Assembly: GCA_018267215.1 (NCBI GenBank)
Contig: JAFDYX010000009.1
Span: 1 to 64,000, forward strand
Length of the DNA: 64,000 bases
Reading direction: 5' to 3'
Source: Bacteroidota bacterium
GTDB lineage: Bacteria > Bacteroidota > Bacteroidia > Cytophagales > Cyclobacteriaceae
In this document: in pieces, positions 43,394 through 53,333 of the stretch
Layout: every line of letters starts with the position of its first letter
How positions within the stretch are numbered: the stretch's first letter is position 1
Notes under the pieces: model-generated
What the model was told of the DNA's origin: nothing
The model's database searches: none
The model's input: only the letters and a program-made list of their open reading frames with translations
Position numbers and translations under genes: made by a program

Positions 43394-46300
43394 TTACTGA
43401 CTCTTAACAATCTTCAATGTATTGACAGACTGAGGAGTTTTTACCTGTACCAAGTATGTTCCGGGTTGGGCAGCCTCTATACTGATTGGATATTGATGCT
43501 GACCTTCATCCAATGTTCCCCAATTAGCAGTAGTTACCATCTGCCCGGTCATATCCCAAACAACAGCCGATACTTCCGACTTCTGTGCCAGCGAAAACTG
43601 TAAATAAAAATTCCCGGTAGGAGACGGATTGGGAAATATAACAAACGAATTGATAGCAGCAGGCTGAACATCTGAGACAGGCATTTGAATAAAGAGTTCA
43701 TCCACAGACCAACCCCAGGCAGTAGTTCTTTCGGCATTGGCATGCAAGCGGAACCGAACTAAAATCGTATCGTTAGATGAAAATGTGTTTTTAAGGTTAA
43801 AGGTTTCCGTTACTTGCATGGTAGGGTCACCACTCTGAAGTCCGTTCAGTGCAGTCAGCCAAGTGTTGTTTGCCTTGGCATTATATCCGTTGGCAATAGA
43901 CCTCCATGTAATTCCATCTTTAGTGCCTTCAACAAAAACAGAATCTAAAGCAGTAACGATAGCTACATCCTGATAAAGAAGATTAGTGTTGCCGGAGGAT
44001 GCCACGATGATTGGCACCAGTAAAGTGGCAGAGGCATCTGTGTTGGCGGCATAGTTATGGCTGCTTTGCAGCGATGAGTTAGAAGGACCAAAAGGCTGTA
44101 TAGTCAGCCCACTTTGATAGAAGTTATTACCCGACTCAAGGAAATCATAATACTGTTTTTGATATGCCTGTAATGAAAGTCTGTATCCAGAATAGGAGGG
44201 AGCATAAACCGGCCCAGCGCCCACATAACCTATCATTTGCACAGCAACATTTCCGCTTGGAACACCAGAAATGGAGATGTTATAAATACCTGATTGTGAA
44301 GGCTTGAATGATAGAGTCTTCGAATTAATTACTAATTGTACTGAATCATATTTTTTAGGAAAGTTTGCCTGCATAACAAATCGCGACTGAGGTGATGTGC
44401 CTGAAGTGATAATGGACGGCACTGGAAAATTGGCATTCTGATCTACAGATAATTCAGCCGTCCAGATGCCGCGCCCATGTGTAGCTATCACCACCTCGTT
44501 ATCCTGACCTTTCATATCCCAAACGGCTACACTGGGAAAACTAGTGAGTAAGTTCCACGTGTTCCCACCATCCAAAGATTCTACGATGCCTATCTCTGTT
44601 CCTGCCCACATAATATTGGTGTTGTCGGGTCTAACATATAACGAATAAACAGCTACATCAGGAAAGCCGTTGACACTTGTAGTGCCCGTACCAAACCCGC
44701 TGATGTCTGTCCAGGTTTGTCCTAAATTTTGGGTCATCAAGATTTTAGAAGTCTTGGCAAACGAATAAAGAACATAAGCTATGTTGGGGTTAGTAGGGTG
44801 GGTAGCGATACGCGTAAGATTGCCCAGTATTTTGCCGGGAGGGTTAGGAACAGCCGTAAAGGTTTTTCCCATGTTAGTAGAAACAAATAAGTTGCTGCCT
44901 GTACCTTGGCCGGCTCCGGCCCAAACAATATTGGCGTTGGCACGCGATACTTCTATGTCAGCAAAAGAAGATAAGCCCCAGTTGGAAGTAATGGTTGTCA
45001 GCGCCCAACTGCCACCAAAATTGGTAGATCGCCACACACCACCGGAACCTACTGAATAAATGATGTTAGGCGCCTGCTTGGAGTGAGCAAGTTTTGAAAT
45101 AAATGGAAATTGATTCTGGTCGGGGCTGGAGCCACTTAAGGGAAAACCGGTAATGGCATCGTTCCAGGTTTGTCCGCCATCTGTAGAGCGTTCGAAACCA
45201 TTGTATTGCGATCCGCCTATCATCATGTTAGGGTTTTGGCTGTGCCACAATACTTCAAACCCATCACCCCCGATAGCCGAGGTAAATGAGGTGGTAGCGG
45301 AAGATACTCTGCCGGATGGTGTAAATGAAGTCCCGTTGTCTTGTGTGCCTCCAAAATATTCCTGCGCCCCGGGTTTTTTATCAGCGCCATAAAATTGACT
45401 GGTGTTGTAACCGTTGCCTACTTTCTTCCATTCTCCTTGAGAGGTGCCGGGCGAAGCCGATTGCCCAGAAAGAAAAACACCGCCATCGTTAGCTGCCAAT
45501 AATTGAAATGTTTGCAATGAAGGGTTTATCGGAATAGGGTAGATGTTGTGCTGATCAGGATGAACGAGCCCCGCATTTTTACTGTCGTAATTTCCGTATG
45601 GATCAACAACAGAACTGACTGTACTGGAATATTGAGGGGTAGCAACAACAGATACTTTCAGGCTGGAGATTGGCAGCGCATTGGGTGTCCACGTGGCACT
45701 ACTGGCAAGCACAGGCCACACATTGTACATTTCTTGATAGAGCTGCCCTCCGGCTGTCGCTATAGAACTGTTGGGGGTGAGTGCATAAGGTACGTTGTTG
45801 ACATAGATATACTCGCGGCTCTGCTGGGTAGCGTCTGTACTGGAGGTATTTTGAGGGATCAGATCAAAGACTCCGTTTCTGTTCTGGTCGCGAAAGGAAA
45901 CCATCAGTTGTTGGTTCTTAGTTAAATCCCACACTTGGAATGGAACAGATACATAATCCTGATAAGTATAATTGGTGGCCGGCACTCCGGAGGTTGCACC
46001 TACAGGCACTAAAAACCGATGGGCTAATTGTGACAGGCCGGGGCCAAATTTAATAGCAACACTATCTCCGTTGGCTGCAGTCCCTACAGCCAACACACCA
46101 CCGGCAGTCGTAGCTCCAAAATTGACTAACGACATAAATGTTGCCGTGTTGATCTGTTGCAGATTATAATTATAGACTGAACTAGTCAGCGATGCGCCCA
46201 ATGTAATCTGGTAAATACCAATTCCACCGATGTACACAATGTTTGGATTATAAGGACTGAAGGCTACCGTGTTGTCATACCATCCTTGTGTACCCAAGTA

Positions 46301-47392
46301 GTCTAATGCTTTTCCACTCAGCTTCATGGACACCAACGACCACGTGCTTCCTGCATTGGCAGAAAAATAAAGATCAGAATTGCCACCCGATAAACTTCCT
46401 TCCGCAGAGGCAATAATGTTGTTGGCATTAGCAGGCGAAACTGCTATTTCAACCCGACCACTGGGTGACATACCTGTATTGCTGAGATTCCAGGTTTGTC
46501 CACCGTCAATTGATTTTAATACACCGACACCGTATTGTGCCGCATAAATAATTGAAAAGTTTCCAGGTGTAGCACGCAAGTCCTGAACAACACCTGTAAA
46601 TACTTTTGTCCATGAACTGCCTTGATTGGTGGAAAGATAAATCCCGTTGTTAGTTGCAGCCAGTACATTGGTGGCATCGTTTGGGTTTACAATGATTCTG
46701 TTAACACTATTGAAGGCAGAAGTACTGGGTAATAAATTCCATGTGCTCCCCTTATTGGTGCTGAGGAAGATGCCGCTGCCAGTAATACCATCTACCAACC
46801 CAAAACCTTCTCCTGTCCCCGCATAAATAATCTGGTGATTGGAAGGAGCCATAGCCAAGGTGGTGGTGGCCAGATTAGGAATATTGGGTGTTAGCCACTG
46901 CCAACTGGTGCCGGCATCGGTTGTCTTCCAAATACCCCCCGAGGCAGAGCCGGCAAACCATGTTTTATTCGTGGCATCATCCGGGTCAACAATTAAGCCA
47001 CGCGTTCTGCCGGGCACATTGCCCGGGCCTCGCTCAGTAAAGGCAGATACGCCATTGCCAGATTGAGTGCGTGCAGATAAAGAAGATCGTCTGGCCGAAG
47101 CCTGTTGTGCTTTTTGAAGTTCTGTCCACTGATAGTTTTTAGGATAGCCCGGCTCAGATTGATCGGCACGTGTTCTGATACCCTGATGATATTTTAAGAA
47201 CTCCATCGGCCCGTCCATGTGCTCATTCTCTTCTTCCAACTCTTTGTCATCAGCATCTAACTCTTTCTTGTCGAGCATTTTTTCTTCTTGATCGTGTTCT
47301 TTTACAGAAGAAAGTACCTGGCTCTTCTTTAGCCGGATGCCAGCAACCAAGGCAAATAAAAAAATGGAAAGGAGGAGTAACAGTCTATTCAT
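43394..47392 (-). CDS. Giant T9SS-secreted Asp-box/VPS10-like protein
   Basis: A 1332-residue protein with an N-terminal signal helix, then a highly charged Glu/Asp/Lys segment (about residues 30-65), then two blocks of Asp-box propeller repeats (STNKGSTW, STNQGSSW, SIDGGQTW, STDGGQTW, STNFGGSW, SLDGGNTW). The last 80 residues form a type A T9SS sorting domain: FVIFPNPSPTGNFYLQF, then VVWDMTGQMV and PGTYLVQVKT. It should be moved across the outer membrane and be released or surface-attached. Its catalytic role, if any, is unknown. It is the largest gene of the window. Confidence 0.9.
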   Translation of the reverse strand: MNRLLLLLSIFLFALVAGIRLKKSQVLSSVKEHDQEEKMLDKKELDADDKELEEENEHMDGPMEFLKYHQGIRTRADQSEPGYPKNYQWTELQKAQQASARRSSLSARTQSGNGVSAFTERGPGNVPGRTRGLIVDPDDATNKTWFAGSASGGIWKTTDAGTSWQWLTPNIPNLATTTLAMAPSNHQIIYAGTGEGFGLVDGITGSGIFLSTNKGSTWNLLPSTSAFNSVNRIIVNPNDATNVLAATNNGIYLSTNQGSSWTKVFTGVVQDLRATPGNFSIIYAAQYGVGVLKSIDGGQTWNLSNTGMSPSGRVEIAVSPANANNIIASAEGSLSGGNSDLYFSANAGSTWSLVSMKLSGKALDYLGTQGWYDNTVAFSPYNPNIVYIGGIGIYQITLGASLTSSVYNYNLQQINTATFMSLVNFGATTAGGVLAVGTAANGDSVAIKFGPGLSQLAHRFLVPVGATSGVPATNYTYQDYVSVPFQVWDLTKNQQLMVSFRDQNRNGVFDLIPQNTSSTDATQQSREYIYVNNVPYALTPNSSIATAGGQLYQEMYNVWPVLASSATWTPNALPISSLKVSVVATPQYSSTVSSVVDPYGNYDSKNAGLVHPDQHNIYPIPINPSLQTFQLLAANDGGVFLSGQSASPGTSQGEWKKVGNGYNTSQFYGADKKPGAQEYFGGTQDNGTSFTPSGRVSSATTSFTSAIGGDGFEVLWHSQNPNMMIGGSQYNGFERSTDGGQTWNDAITGFPLSGSSPDQNQFPFISKLAHSKQAPNIIYSVGSGGVWRSTNFGGSWALTTITSNWGLSSFADIEVSRANANIVWAGAGQGTGSNLFVSTNMGKTFTAVPNPPGKILGNLTRIATHPTNPNIAYVLYSFAKTSKILMTQNLGQTWTDISGFGTGTTSVNGFPDVAVYSLYVRPDNTNIMWAGTEIGIVESLDGGNTWNLLTSFPSVAVWDMKGQDNEVVIATHGRGIWTAELSVDQNANFPVPSIITSGTSPQSRFVMQANFPKKYDSVQLVINSKTLSFKPSQSGIYNISISGVPSGNVAVQMIGYVGAGPVYAPSYSGYRLSLQAYQKQYYDFLESGNNFYQSGLTIQPFGPSNSSLQSSHNYAANTDASATLLVPIIVASSGNTNLLYQDVAIVTALDSVFVEGTKDGITWRSIANGYNAKANNTWLTALNGLQSGDPTMQVTETFNLKNTFSSNDTILVRFRLHANAERTTAWGWSVDELFIQMPVSDVQPAAINSFVIFPNPSPTGNFYLQFSLAQKSEVSAVVWDMTGQMVTTANWGTLDEGQHQYPISIEAAQPGTYLVQVKTPQSVNTLKIVKSQ

Positions 47393-47409
47393 AGTTTACT
47401 TGGTAACAG

Positions 47410-47808
47410 TTATTTTATAAATTGATTCAAATCAATAACCCGGTAGTTGTCTTGTGGATGAGCACCTTGTTTAACCATACCCGGAATTATATTGATTTTT
47501 ATTTGATGGCTGCCCGACCAGCCTATGGCGCTTGCCTGTACGTTATCTTTCGTAATCACTTTTCCATCTTTTAGCCGCACGACAAGGTAGGTCATAGCTC
47601 TGTTTTGTTCAACAAAAGCGAGTGCCAGTGTTTGTGTGTCGTTGAGGATAGTGACAGCGCCCGCCCCCAAAGCATTTTCAATTATTTTTTTTGAATCAAC
47701 TTTACTTTTTTGAGTTGACGATGATTGGCAAGAAACAGCGTATAGCGTACCAAAGAGAACAGCGAAAAAGAAAATGATATTTTGTTTCCGTAGTTTGTAC
47801 ATAGGCAT
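47410..47808 (-). CDS. Small lipoprotein, function unknown
   Basis: A 132-residue protein with a lipoprotein signal (YAVSC) followed by a Ser/Lys linker and a globular part of about 95 residues with no family I recognise. It starts one base after the stop of the upstream 419-residue gene, so the two are probably one unit. A second start at 47802 is equally possible. Confidence 0.6.
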   Translation of the reverse strand: MPMYKLRKQNIIFFFAVLFGTLYAVSCQSSSTQKSKVDSKKIIENALGAGAVTILNDTQTLALAFVEQNRAMTYLVVRLKDGKVITKDNVQASAIGWSGSHQIKINIIPGMVKQGAHPQDNYRVIDLNQFIK

Positions 47809-49068
47809 TTATGTCTTTTGCTTTTTCTTTTTTGCTGCCGGAAACAGGATGTTATTTAATATCAGGCGGTATCCTGCTGAGTTGGGGTGGAGCGTGAGGT
47901 CGGTTGGCTCTTCACCCACCTGATGTTGGTAATCTTCAGGATCGTGCCCACCGTAGTACGTCCAGAAGCCTTTGCCCAAGATGCCGTGAATGTATTTGGC
48001 TTCGTTGATGGATTTGGTTTCGCCCATGATCACCACATCGGATTTAATCAGGTTCTTTTTGAAGCCTGTTGTTTGTCCATAAAAACCTTTTATCATTTTT
48101 TCGTGGTTTTGTGTCAGCATCGTAGGCACAGGATCCCACTTGGCAGAAAACTGGAAAAGGGAAAAATAATCGTTGGCCTGCACCAGACCGCGATCTTGCA
48201 CGTTGTTGTCAATATCAGAAAACTCGTATTGGTACGGATCGCGCGACAAGGTGAAGTGCGTAAATGCCAGCGTGTTTTCAAAGTTCAGTTTCTCTTGCGC
48301 CTGTGGGTCGGCCGGATCGCCATCGTACATATATTCGCAGATGTCCGTTCCCTCTGCAGCCAGGGCAATGTCAAACGAATCGGTGGCCGAACACATGGCA
48401 AACAGAAAACCGCCACCGGCCACAAATGCTTTTATTTTTTTTACTACGGCCAACTTTAGCTGCGATACTTTTTGAAAACCAAAGCGATGGGCGGTTTCTT
48501 CGGCTTCGTGTTGTTGTTCTATGTACCAAGGCATGTTGGCATAGCTGGCATAAAACTTTCCATATTGCCCCGTAAAATCTTCGTGGTGCAGGTGCAGCCA
48601 GTCGTACTTAGGCAGGTTTTCGTTTAACACTTCATCATCAAAAATAACGTCATAGGGAATTTCGGCATAGGTCATGGCCAGGGTTACGGCATCATCCCAC
48701 GGTTGTTTAGATTTAGGCGAATACACGGCTACTTTGGGGGCTTTCTCCAACTTCATCAAATCGTAGTTGGCCGAGGGGCTCGCTATTTCGGTAAGGATGG
48801 CATTCACCTGTGCCTCCGATATAATTTCGTAGCTCACTCCGCGTATCACCAGTTCGCTCTGTATTTTGGGGTGGTATTGGCACATAAAACTGCCACCTCT
48901 ATAATTGAGCAGCCAGCTAACCTCCTTATCCATCTTCAGTACCCAATAGGCTATGCCGTAAGCCTTCAGGTGGTTGGCCTGTTTCTCGTCCATGGGGATA
49001 AATATGGAATTGGCGCTACAAATTTTCGAAACGAGCCCAATCAACAGCAACAAAATCTTCAATCGCAT
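47809..49068 (-). CDS. Periplasmic glutamine-amidotransferase-fold-like protein, function unknown
   Basis: A 419-residue protein with a Sec signal (ends ICSANS). The central part (VAVYSPKSKQPWDDAVTLAM, WLHLHHEDFTGQYG, then KAFVAGGGFLFAMCSATDSF) looks like a class I amidotransferase-like fold with a Cys after a glycine turn. From memory, similar Bacteroidota proteins are often labelled asparagine synthetase B, but no synthetase domain or N-terminal Cys nucleophile is present, and the protein is exported. It is paired with the small lipoprotein downstream. Confidence 0.65.
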   Translation of the reverse strand: MRLKILLLLIGLVSKICSANSIFIPMDEKQANHLKAYGIAYWVLKMDKEVSWLLNYRGGSFMCQYHPKIQSELVIRGVSYEIISEAQVNAILTEIASPSANYDLMKLEKAPKVAVYSPKSKQPWDDAVTLAMTYAEIPYDVIFDDEVLNENLPKYDWLHLHHEDFTGQYGKFYASYANMPWYIEQQHEAEETAHRFGFQKVSQLKLAVVKKIKAFVAGGGFLFAMCSATDSFDIALAAEGTDICEYMYDGDPADPQAQEKLNFENTLAFTHFTLSRDPYQYEFSDIDNNVQDRGLVQANDYFSLFQFSAKWDPVPTMLTQNHEKMIKGFYGQTTGFKKNLIKSDVVIMGETKSINEAKYIHGILGKGFWTYYGGHDPEDYQHQVGEEPTDLTLHPNSAGYRLILNNILFPAAKKKKQKT

Positions 49069-49135
49069 CGTAAAAGCCAGTTATTGTTGTAACAAAATGG
49101 ACAGAGAAAAGTCATTTATTCAACTGTTAAAGGTA

Positions 49136-49143
49136 TAATTTTG
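49136..49143 (+). promoter_or_regulatory. Predicted -7 box of the MacB-like permease gene
   Basis: TAATTTTG fits TAnnTTTG and lies 44 bases before the ATG at 49188. No clear -33 TTG is visible. Confidence 0.4.
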
Positions 49144-49187
49144 AAGCCGCAAAAACTAACCAACCATTCATCCTATTATTTCCATCA

Positions 49188-50426
49188 ATGAATTTTATCG
49201 AAAACATTAGAGAAGGTCTTCGTTCCATTCAGGCCAACATGCTCCGGTCAGTTCTCACTGCGCTCATTGTGGCCATCGGCATCACCTCGTTGGTTGGTAT
49301 TTTAACAGCCATTGATGGGATTGAACACTCTGTTAATGAAAGTCTCTCTTCGCTGGGAGCTAATTCGTTCGATATTTATTCAAAAAATAACCGCAATGCT
49401 GCTCAGGAAGGAGTGAAGGAAAAAGTTTACCCGCCCTTGTTGCTAAACGATGCTCAAAAGTTTATTAACCAGTTTGCAGTACAGCCTTCTATGGTAAGCC
49501 TATCGGCCAGCCTAACCATTGTGGCCGAAATCAAACACGGTTCTAAAAAAACAAACCCCAGGGTAAATGTCATGGGAGCCAACGAAGAGTTTATCCCGAT
49601 CAAAGGATTGAACATAGAAAACGGGCGTAATTTTTCGCCTTTCGAAATTCAGAATGGCGCGCATGTGGCCATCATCGGCCACGAACTTTATAAAACATTG
49701 TACGGGCAAAGCAAAGACATCCTGAACACGGTTGTATCATTTAAGGGCATGCAGTTTAGGGTCATTGGCAAGCTGCTTGAAAAAGGGTCTTTATCCGATA
49801 ATAATTTTGACAACATGATGATCATACCCGTCATTGTGGCCAACCAGTTGGCAGCAGGAGCAGGGCTCCGCTATCGGTTAAATATTGCCGTGCCAGATCC
49901 CAACCAGATGGATTATGCCATGGGCGAAGCTACCGGGGTAATGCGCAAAATACGGCACGATGAAGTAGGAGAGGACGATTCATTTGAAATTAAAAAAAGT
50001 GAATCGTTGGCTGAAGAAATGAAAAGCATTACCAACGGCCTACGCATTGGTGGCTTTGGTGTCGGGTTTATTACTTTGTTGGGCGCCTCCATTGCGTTGA
50101 TGAATATCATGCTGGTATCTGTTACCGAACGAACCCGCGAAGTAGGTGTGCGCAAGGCATTGGGAGCCACCCCATTGCGCATACGCCAGCAATTTGTAAT
50201 TGAGGCGATAGTAGTATGCCTGCTAGGTGGTATTGGCGGAGTTATACTAGGTATTTTGATTGGCAACGTGATATCGAAAGCCATTGGCATAGATGGGCTG
50301 GTAGTGCCTTGGTTTTGGATGCTGATGGGCATGATCGTTTGTGTGGTTGTAGGGCTGATCTCGGGATACTACCCGGCACAAAAAGCTTCTAAGCTCGACC
50401 CGATCGAGTCGCTGCGGTTTGAGTAA
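49188..50426 (+). CDS. MacB-like ABC permease (orphan)
   Basis: A 412-residue permease with an N-terminal helix (MLRSVLTALIVAIGITSLVG), a MacB_PCD periplasmic domain (about 45-250) and three C-terminal helices with the FtsX motif ERTREVGVRKALGATP, ending AQKASKLDPIESLRFE. Unlike the operon at 4.5-7.5 kb, no ATPase or adaptor gene is adjacent, so its partner must be encoded elsewhere. Confidence 0.9.
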   Translation: MNFIENIREGLRSIQANMLRSVLTALIVAIGITSLVGILTAIDGIEHSVNESLSSLGANSFDIYSKNNRNAAQEGVKEKVYPPLLLNDAQKFINQFAVQPSMVSLSASLTIVAEIKHGSKKTNPRVNVMGANEEFIPIKGLNIENGRNFSPFEIQNGAHVAIIGHELYKTLYGQSKDILNTVVSFKGMQFRVIGKLLEKGSLSDNNFDNMMIIPVIVANQLAAGAGLRYRLNIAVPDPNQMDYAMGEATGVMRKIRHDEVGEDDSFEIKKSESLAEEMKSITNGLRIGGFGVGFITLLGASIALMNIMLVSVTERTREVGVRKALGATPLRIRQQFVIEAIVVCLLGGIGGVILGILIGNVISKAIGIDGLVVPWFWMLMGMIVCVVVGLISGYYPAQKASKLDPIESLRFE

Positions 50427-50513
50427 TAATCTATTCCACGCTTCCGCCCGTTACACAAGTTAGATCAAAAATTGATTGAGTTTGTGTTCATCCATAAGCC
50501 CCGCGCGTGCAGG

Positions 50514-50538
50514 CTTGTGCGGTGGTTCCACCAACAAG
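50514..50538 (+). terminator. Hairpin downstream of the MacB-like permease gene
   Basis: CTTGT-gc-GGTGG-TT-CCACC-a-ACAAG can fold into a 10-pair stem about 90 bases after the stop. The T run that follows is weak, so termination is uncertain. Confidence 0.35.
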
Positions 50539-50632
50539 AATACATATTTTTCGTTTGTAGGTGACCCTATATCTCTCGAAAACAATGATTTAACATAATA
50601 TAAATTATGTAACAAATTAATGTCTTTAAAAG

Positions 50633-50705
<73 letters not shown>

Positions 50706-50718
50706 TAAAAATGAGGTG

Positions 50719-50748
50719 CAAAAATAGCGGAAGATAGTTGTCTTGCAA
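50719..50748 (-). promoter_or_regulatory. Promoter of tRNA-Thr
   Basis: On the minus strand, TTG (50748-50746), exactly 19 bases, then TATTTTTG (50726-50719) fit the Bacteroidota -33/-7 pattern. The tRNA begins 13 bases downstream. Confidence 0.65.
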
Positions 50749-50754
50749 GTTTTT

Positions 50755-52632
50755 TTATGAAGAAGCACGCAGCATCTTCAACTGTTTTTTTAAAACCAAC
50801 AAAGCGTCATCGGCTTCTTTAATTCTGATCCCGAATTCTTCTTTCATCTTTTCGGCATTTTTGGAGCGCCCAAAAAATTCAAGATTGTTGCGCAGCACCG
50901 CCACATCATTTTCAGCTTTGGCAATCTGTTTGCGCAAGTGTTGTTCTTTCAGGTGTATTTTCTTATCGCCCTGATGGCTTTGTTTAAACCCGGCCAACTG
51001 CACACCGAAAGCTACTTCATCTTTTTCGTTTTTAGATAAAGGCAATGCTGCGATTGCTTTGCTTAGCGAGTCGGTATATTTTTGCCTGATGGCATTGACT
51101 GCCTGCTTGGGCACAAAACCCAAACCGATGAACTGCGATTGTAACTCTTTAATTTGCGCACTGGTGCCTACACCAGTATCTGCCATCTTGTTGAGTTCTG
51201 AAATAATGGATTCTTTTTTAGATAGATTGTCGTATTGCTCGCGTTCGGCTTGCGACATCTGTGAGCGTTTTTGTTCGAAGAAAAAATCGCAGGCTGTTTT
51301 AAATTGTTCAAAAATCTTTTCTCTGTGTTTTTCCGGAACGGTGCCTATCTGTTTCCACTGTTGTTGTAAAGATTTTAGTTCTGCAGCGGCACTATTCCAA
51401 TCCTGGCTGTCTTTTAAGGCTACTGCTTTTTTTACCAACTCTGTCTTGAGTTGTAGATTGGCATTTCGTTCAACATCTAGTTTTTTAAAGAAGATGTTTT
51501 TGTTATGAAAAAAGGTTTTAAAGGCGTTCCAAAACTTGCGATTTACCTCGCGGGTATGGGCACGCGGCACCCCTCCTATTGATTCCCATCTTTTCTGTAG
51601 TTCTAAAATTTCTTTAGTTTTTTGATTCCAATCTTTAATCCGATCAGTAGTAAACTCAGCAAATGCGGCTACCTCCAAGTTAATTTTTTCTTTTTCGGCC
51701 AGATTAGATTGAAGTTCTTTTAAAACCTCTGTCACCAAGGCATCGCGCCTGACGTATAGTGCATCTGATGCTGCCTTAAACTGCTGCCATACGGCTTCTT
51801 TTTCTTCCAGTGGAACGGGGCCGATGTGTCGAAACTCATGATGCAACTCATTCAACTCTTTTACTGCCAACCCTATATTTTCCGTAGATAGTAACTGACC
51901 TGCTTTCGCAACCAATTCTTTTTTCAGTTCCAGATTTTTTTTGCGATCCAGTTCTTTAAGTTCAAAATAGATGCTGCGCTGATCGTAATACCTGTCAACT
52001 AAGGCATTATAGTTAGCCCATAAAGCCTTCACTTCGTTTTGGGGTACTTGCCCCACGGCTTTCCACTCTTTCTGTATTTCTTTAAAAGCTTTGAATGAGT
52101 GTTCTGTATCTTCACCGTCAGCTAATTCGCGCAGTTTTTCAAGTAAAGAATTTTTTGTGAACAAGTTTGCTGCTTTTTGCTCTTCTATCTCACGAAAATA
52201 GCGTTGTTTATTTTCGCGGATGGATCTTACATAAATATCAAATGCGCCATCCCACTCATCTCCCTTATAATCAAAATCCTCTTCAATTCCACCATCTAAC
52301 CTAAACCGGGCAAGTGCTTCTGCCCGCTCGTGGTTTCGGATGGAGTCAAACATCGGCTTAATTTCGCGAATGATTTCTTCTGCCTTTTTGAAGTCGTTAG
52401 CCGTAGCAATTTCTTTTAAAAGATTGACAAACTCTTTTTTGCCAAAAGAGGAATAATCAACGTTTTGCTGCGCCAGCGTTAAATCTTCCTCAACAAAGCT
52501 TTTTTCATCAATCCAATCGTTGGGGTGCATACCCTCTCCTTCATGCAAATCATCTGCCTGAATGTTCTCTGTGGCTGTTGTTTGTTCCATCATGATTTCT
52601 TTTTCTTCCTTCATCTCACGCCCGTTTTCCAT
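50755..52632 (-). CDS. DUF349 repeat protein
   Basis: A 625-residue, highly charged, mostly helical cytoplasmic protein. Five DUF349 repeats can be seen, each with an (E/Q)W-x2-(I/V)G-x-VP core or a variant (for example IQKEWKAVGQVP, LHHEFRHIGPVP, LQKRWESIGGVP, LQQQWKQIGTVP, LQSQFIGLGFVP). The N-terminal 60 residues are acidic. Function is unknown. Several closely spaced Met codons at the N terminus make the exact start uncertain. Confidence 0.88.
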   Translation of the reverse strand: MENGREMKEEKEIMMEQTTATENIQADDLHEGEGMHPNDWIDEKSFVEEDLTLAQQNVDYSSFGKKEFVNLLKEIATANDFKKAEEIIREIKPMFDSIRNHERAEALARFRLDGGIEEDFDYKGDEWDGAFDIYVRSIRENKQRYFREIEEQKAANLFTKNSLLEKLRELADGEDTEHSFKAFKEIQKEWKAVGQVPQNEVKALWANYNALVDRYYDQRSIYFELKELDRKKNLELKKELVAKAGQLLSTENIGLAVKELNELHHEFRHIGPVPLEEKEAVWQQFKAASDALYVRRDALVTEVLKELQSNLAEKEKINLEVAAFAEFTTDRIKDWNQKTKEILELQKRWESIGGVPRAHTREVNRKFWNAFKTFFHNKNIFFKKLDVERNANLQLKTELVKKAVALKDSQDWNSAAAELKSLQQQWKQIGTVPEKHREKIFEQFKTACDFFFEQKRSQMSQAEREQYDNLSKKESIISELNKMADTGVGTSAQIKELQSQFIGLGFVPKQAVNAIRQKYTDSLSKAIAALPLSKNEKDEVAFGVQLAGFKQSHQGDKKIHLKEQHLRKQIAKAENDVAVLRNNLEFFGRSKNAEKMKEEFGIRIKEADDALLVLKKQLKMLRASS

Positions 52633-52667
52633 GGTGTTCAGTAAATGTAAAAATACGCAGAATCATT

Positions 52668-53246
52668 TTAATTTAAAGTAGGGTCAACCGGGTAATTAGA
52701 GTACATCGAATAGCGGCCACCCATTTCTTTGAGGGTGGTGCGCCACATCAAACTAAACTCGGTATCAAAAACAAGTTCTTCCGAAACATGGTTGCTGACA
52801 ATCCACGAGTTGGCTTTGATTTCTTCTTCTAATTGCCCAAAAGACCATCCGCTGTACCCTAGAAAAAATTTGATATCGCTAAAATCTATTTTACCAGCTT
52901 GAAGACTATCTATCACTTCATCGAGATCGCCTCCCCAAAAAATACCTCCGGCCACTTCTACTGCTCCGGCAATGTGCGGGTGGCGGTGTAAAAAATGAAG
53001 CGTGTCTTGCTGCACAGGGCCACCAATACAAGCGATGTTTTGAATGCCGCTCAAATCGCTTACCAGATCGCTTACGGTAGATTCAGACGGACGGTTTAAA
53101 ACAAAACCAATCGTGCCCTCATGATTGTGTTCGCACAAGAGTACGATGGTGCGGTCGAAATTAGGATCAGCCAGATACGGTTCTGAAATTAACAACCGGC
53201 CGGCTTGTGGTTTCACATTGTTAGTGTAGTCAAAAAAATTCATCAT
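52668..53246 (-). CDS. YqgE/AlgH family protein
   Basis: A 192-residue protein of the YqgE/AlgH family: AGRLLISEPYLADPNFDRTI, VLLCEHNHEGTIGFVLNRP and GGPVQQDTLHFLH near the N terminus, FFLGYSGWSFGQLEEE in the second half. Its role is unresolved in most bacteria. It has its own promoter (-7 box 53309-53302) and is divergent from pdxH. Confidence 0.92.
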   Translation of the reverse strand: MMNFFDYTNNVKPQAGRLLISEPYLADPNFDRTIVLLCEHNHEGTIGFVLNRPSESTVSDLVSDLSGIQNIACIGGPVQQDTLHFLHRHPHIAGAVEVAGGIFWGGDLDEVIDSLQAGKIDFSDIKFFLGYSGWSFGQLEEEIKANSWIVSNHVSEELVFDTEFSLMWRTTLKEMGGRYSMYSNYPVDPTLN

Positions 53247-53301
53247 CCCTTCGCTAAACTTCTTAAATTGCTGCTCAATTACAAAGATTAATAACTCAAA
53301 T

Positions 53302-53309
53302 CAAAGTTA
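53302..53309 (-). promoter_or_regulatory. Predicted -7 box of the yqgE gene
   Basis: The minus strand reads TAACTTTG, matching TAnnTTTG, 55 bases before the yqgE start. Confidence 0.45.
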
Positions 53310-53333
53310 TTTTTACATCACAGACAAGTACAA

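Noticed and set aside
43394..47392. CRISPR-like or tandem DNA repeat in the giant gene
   Set aside because: The repetitiveness is at protein level (Asp boxes) with divergent codons, not a DNA array.
47809..49068. Asparagine synthetase B as function of the 419-residue protein
   Set aside because: It has a signal peptide and shows no N-terminal Cys nucleophile or synthetase PP-loop.
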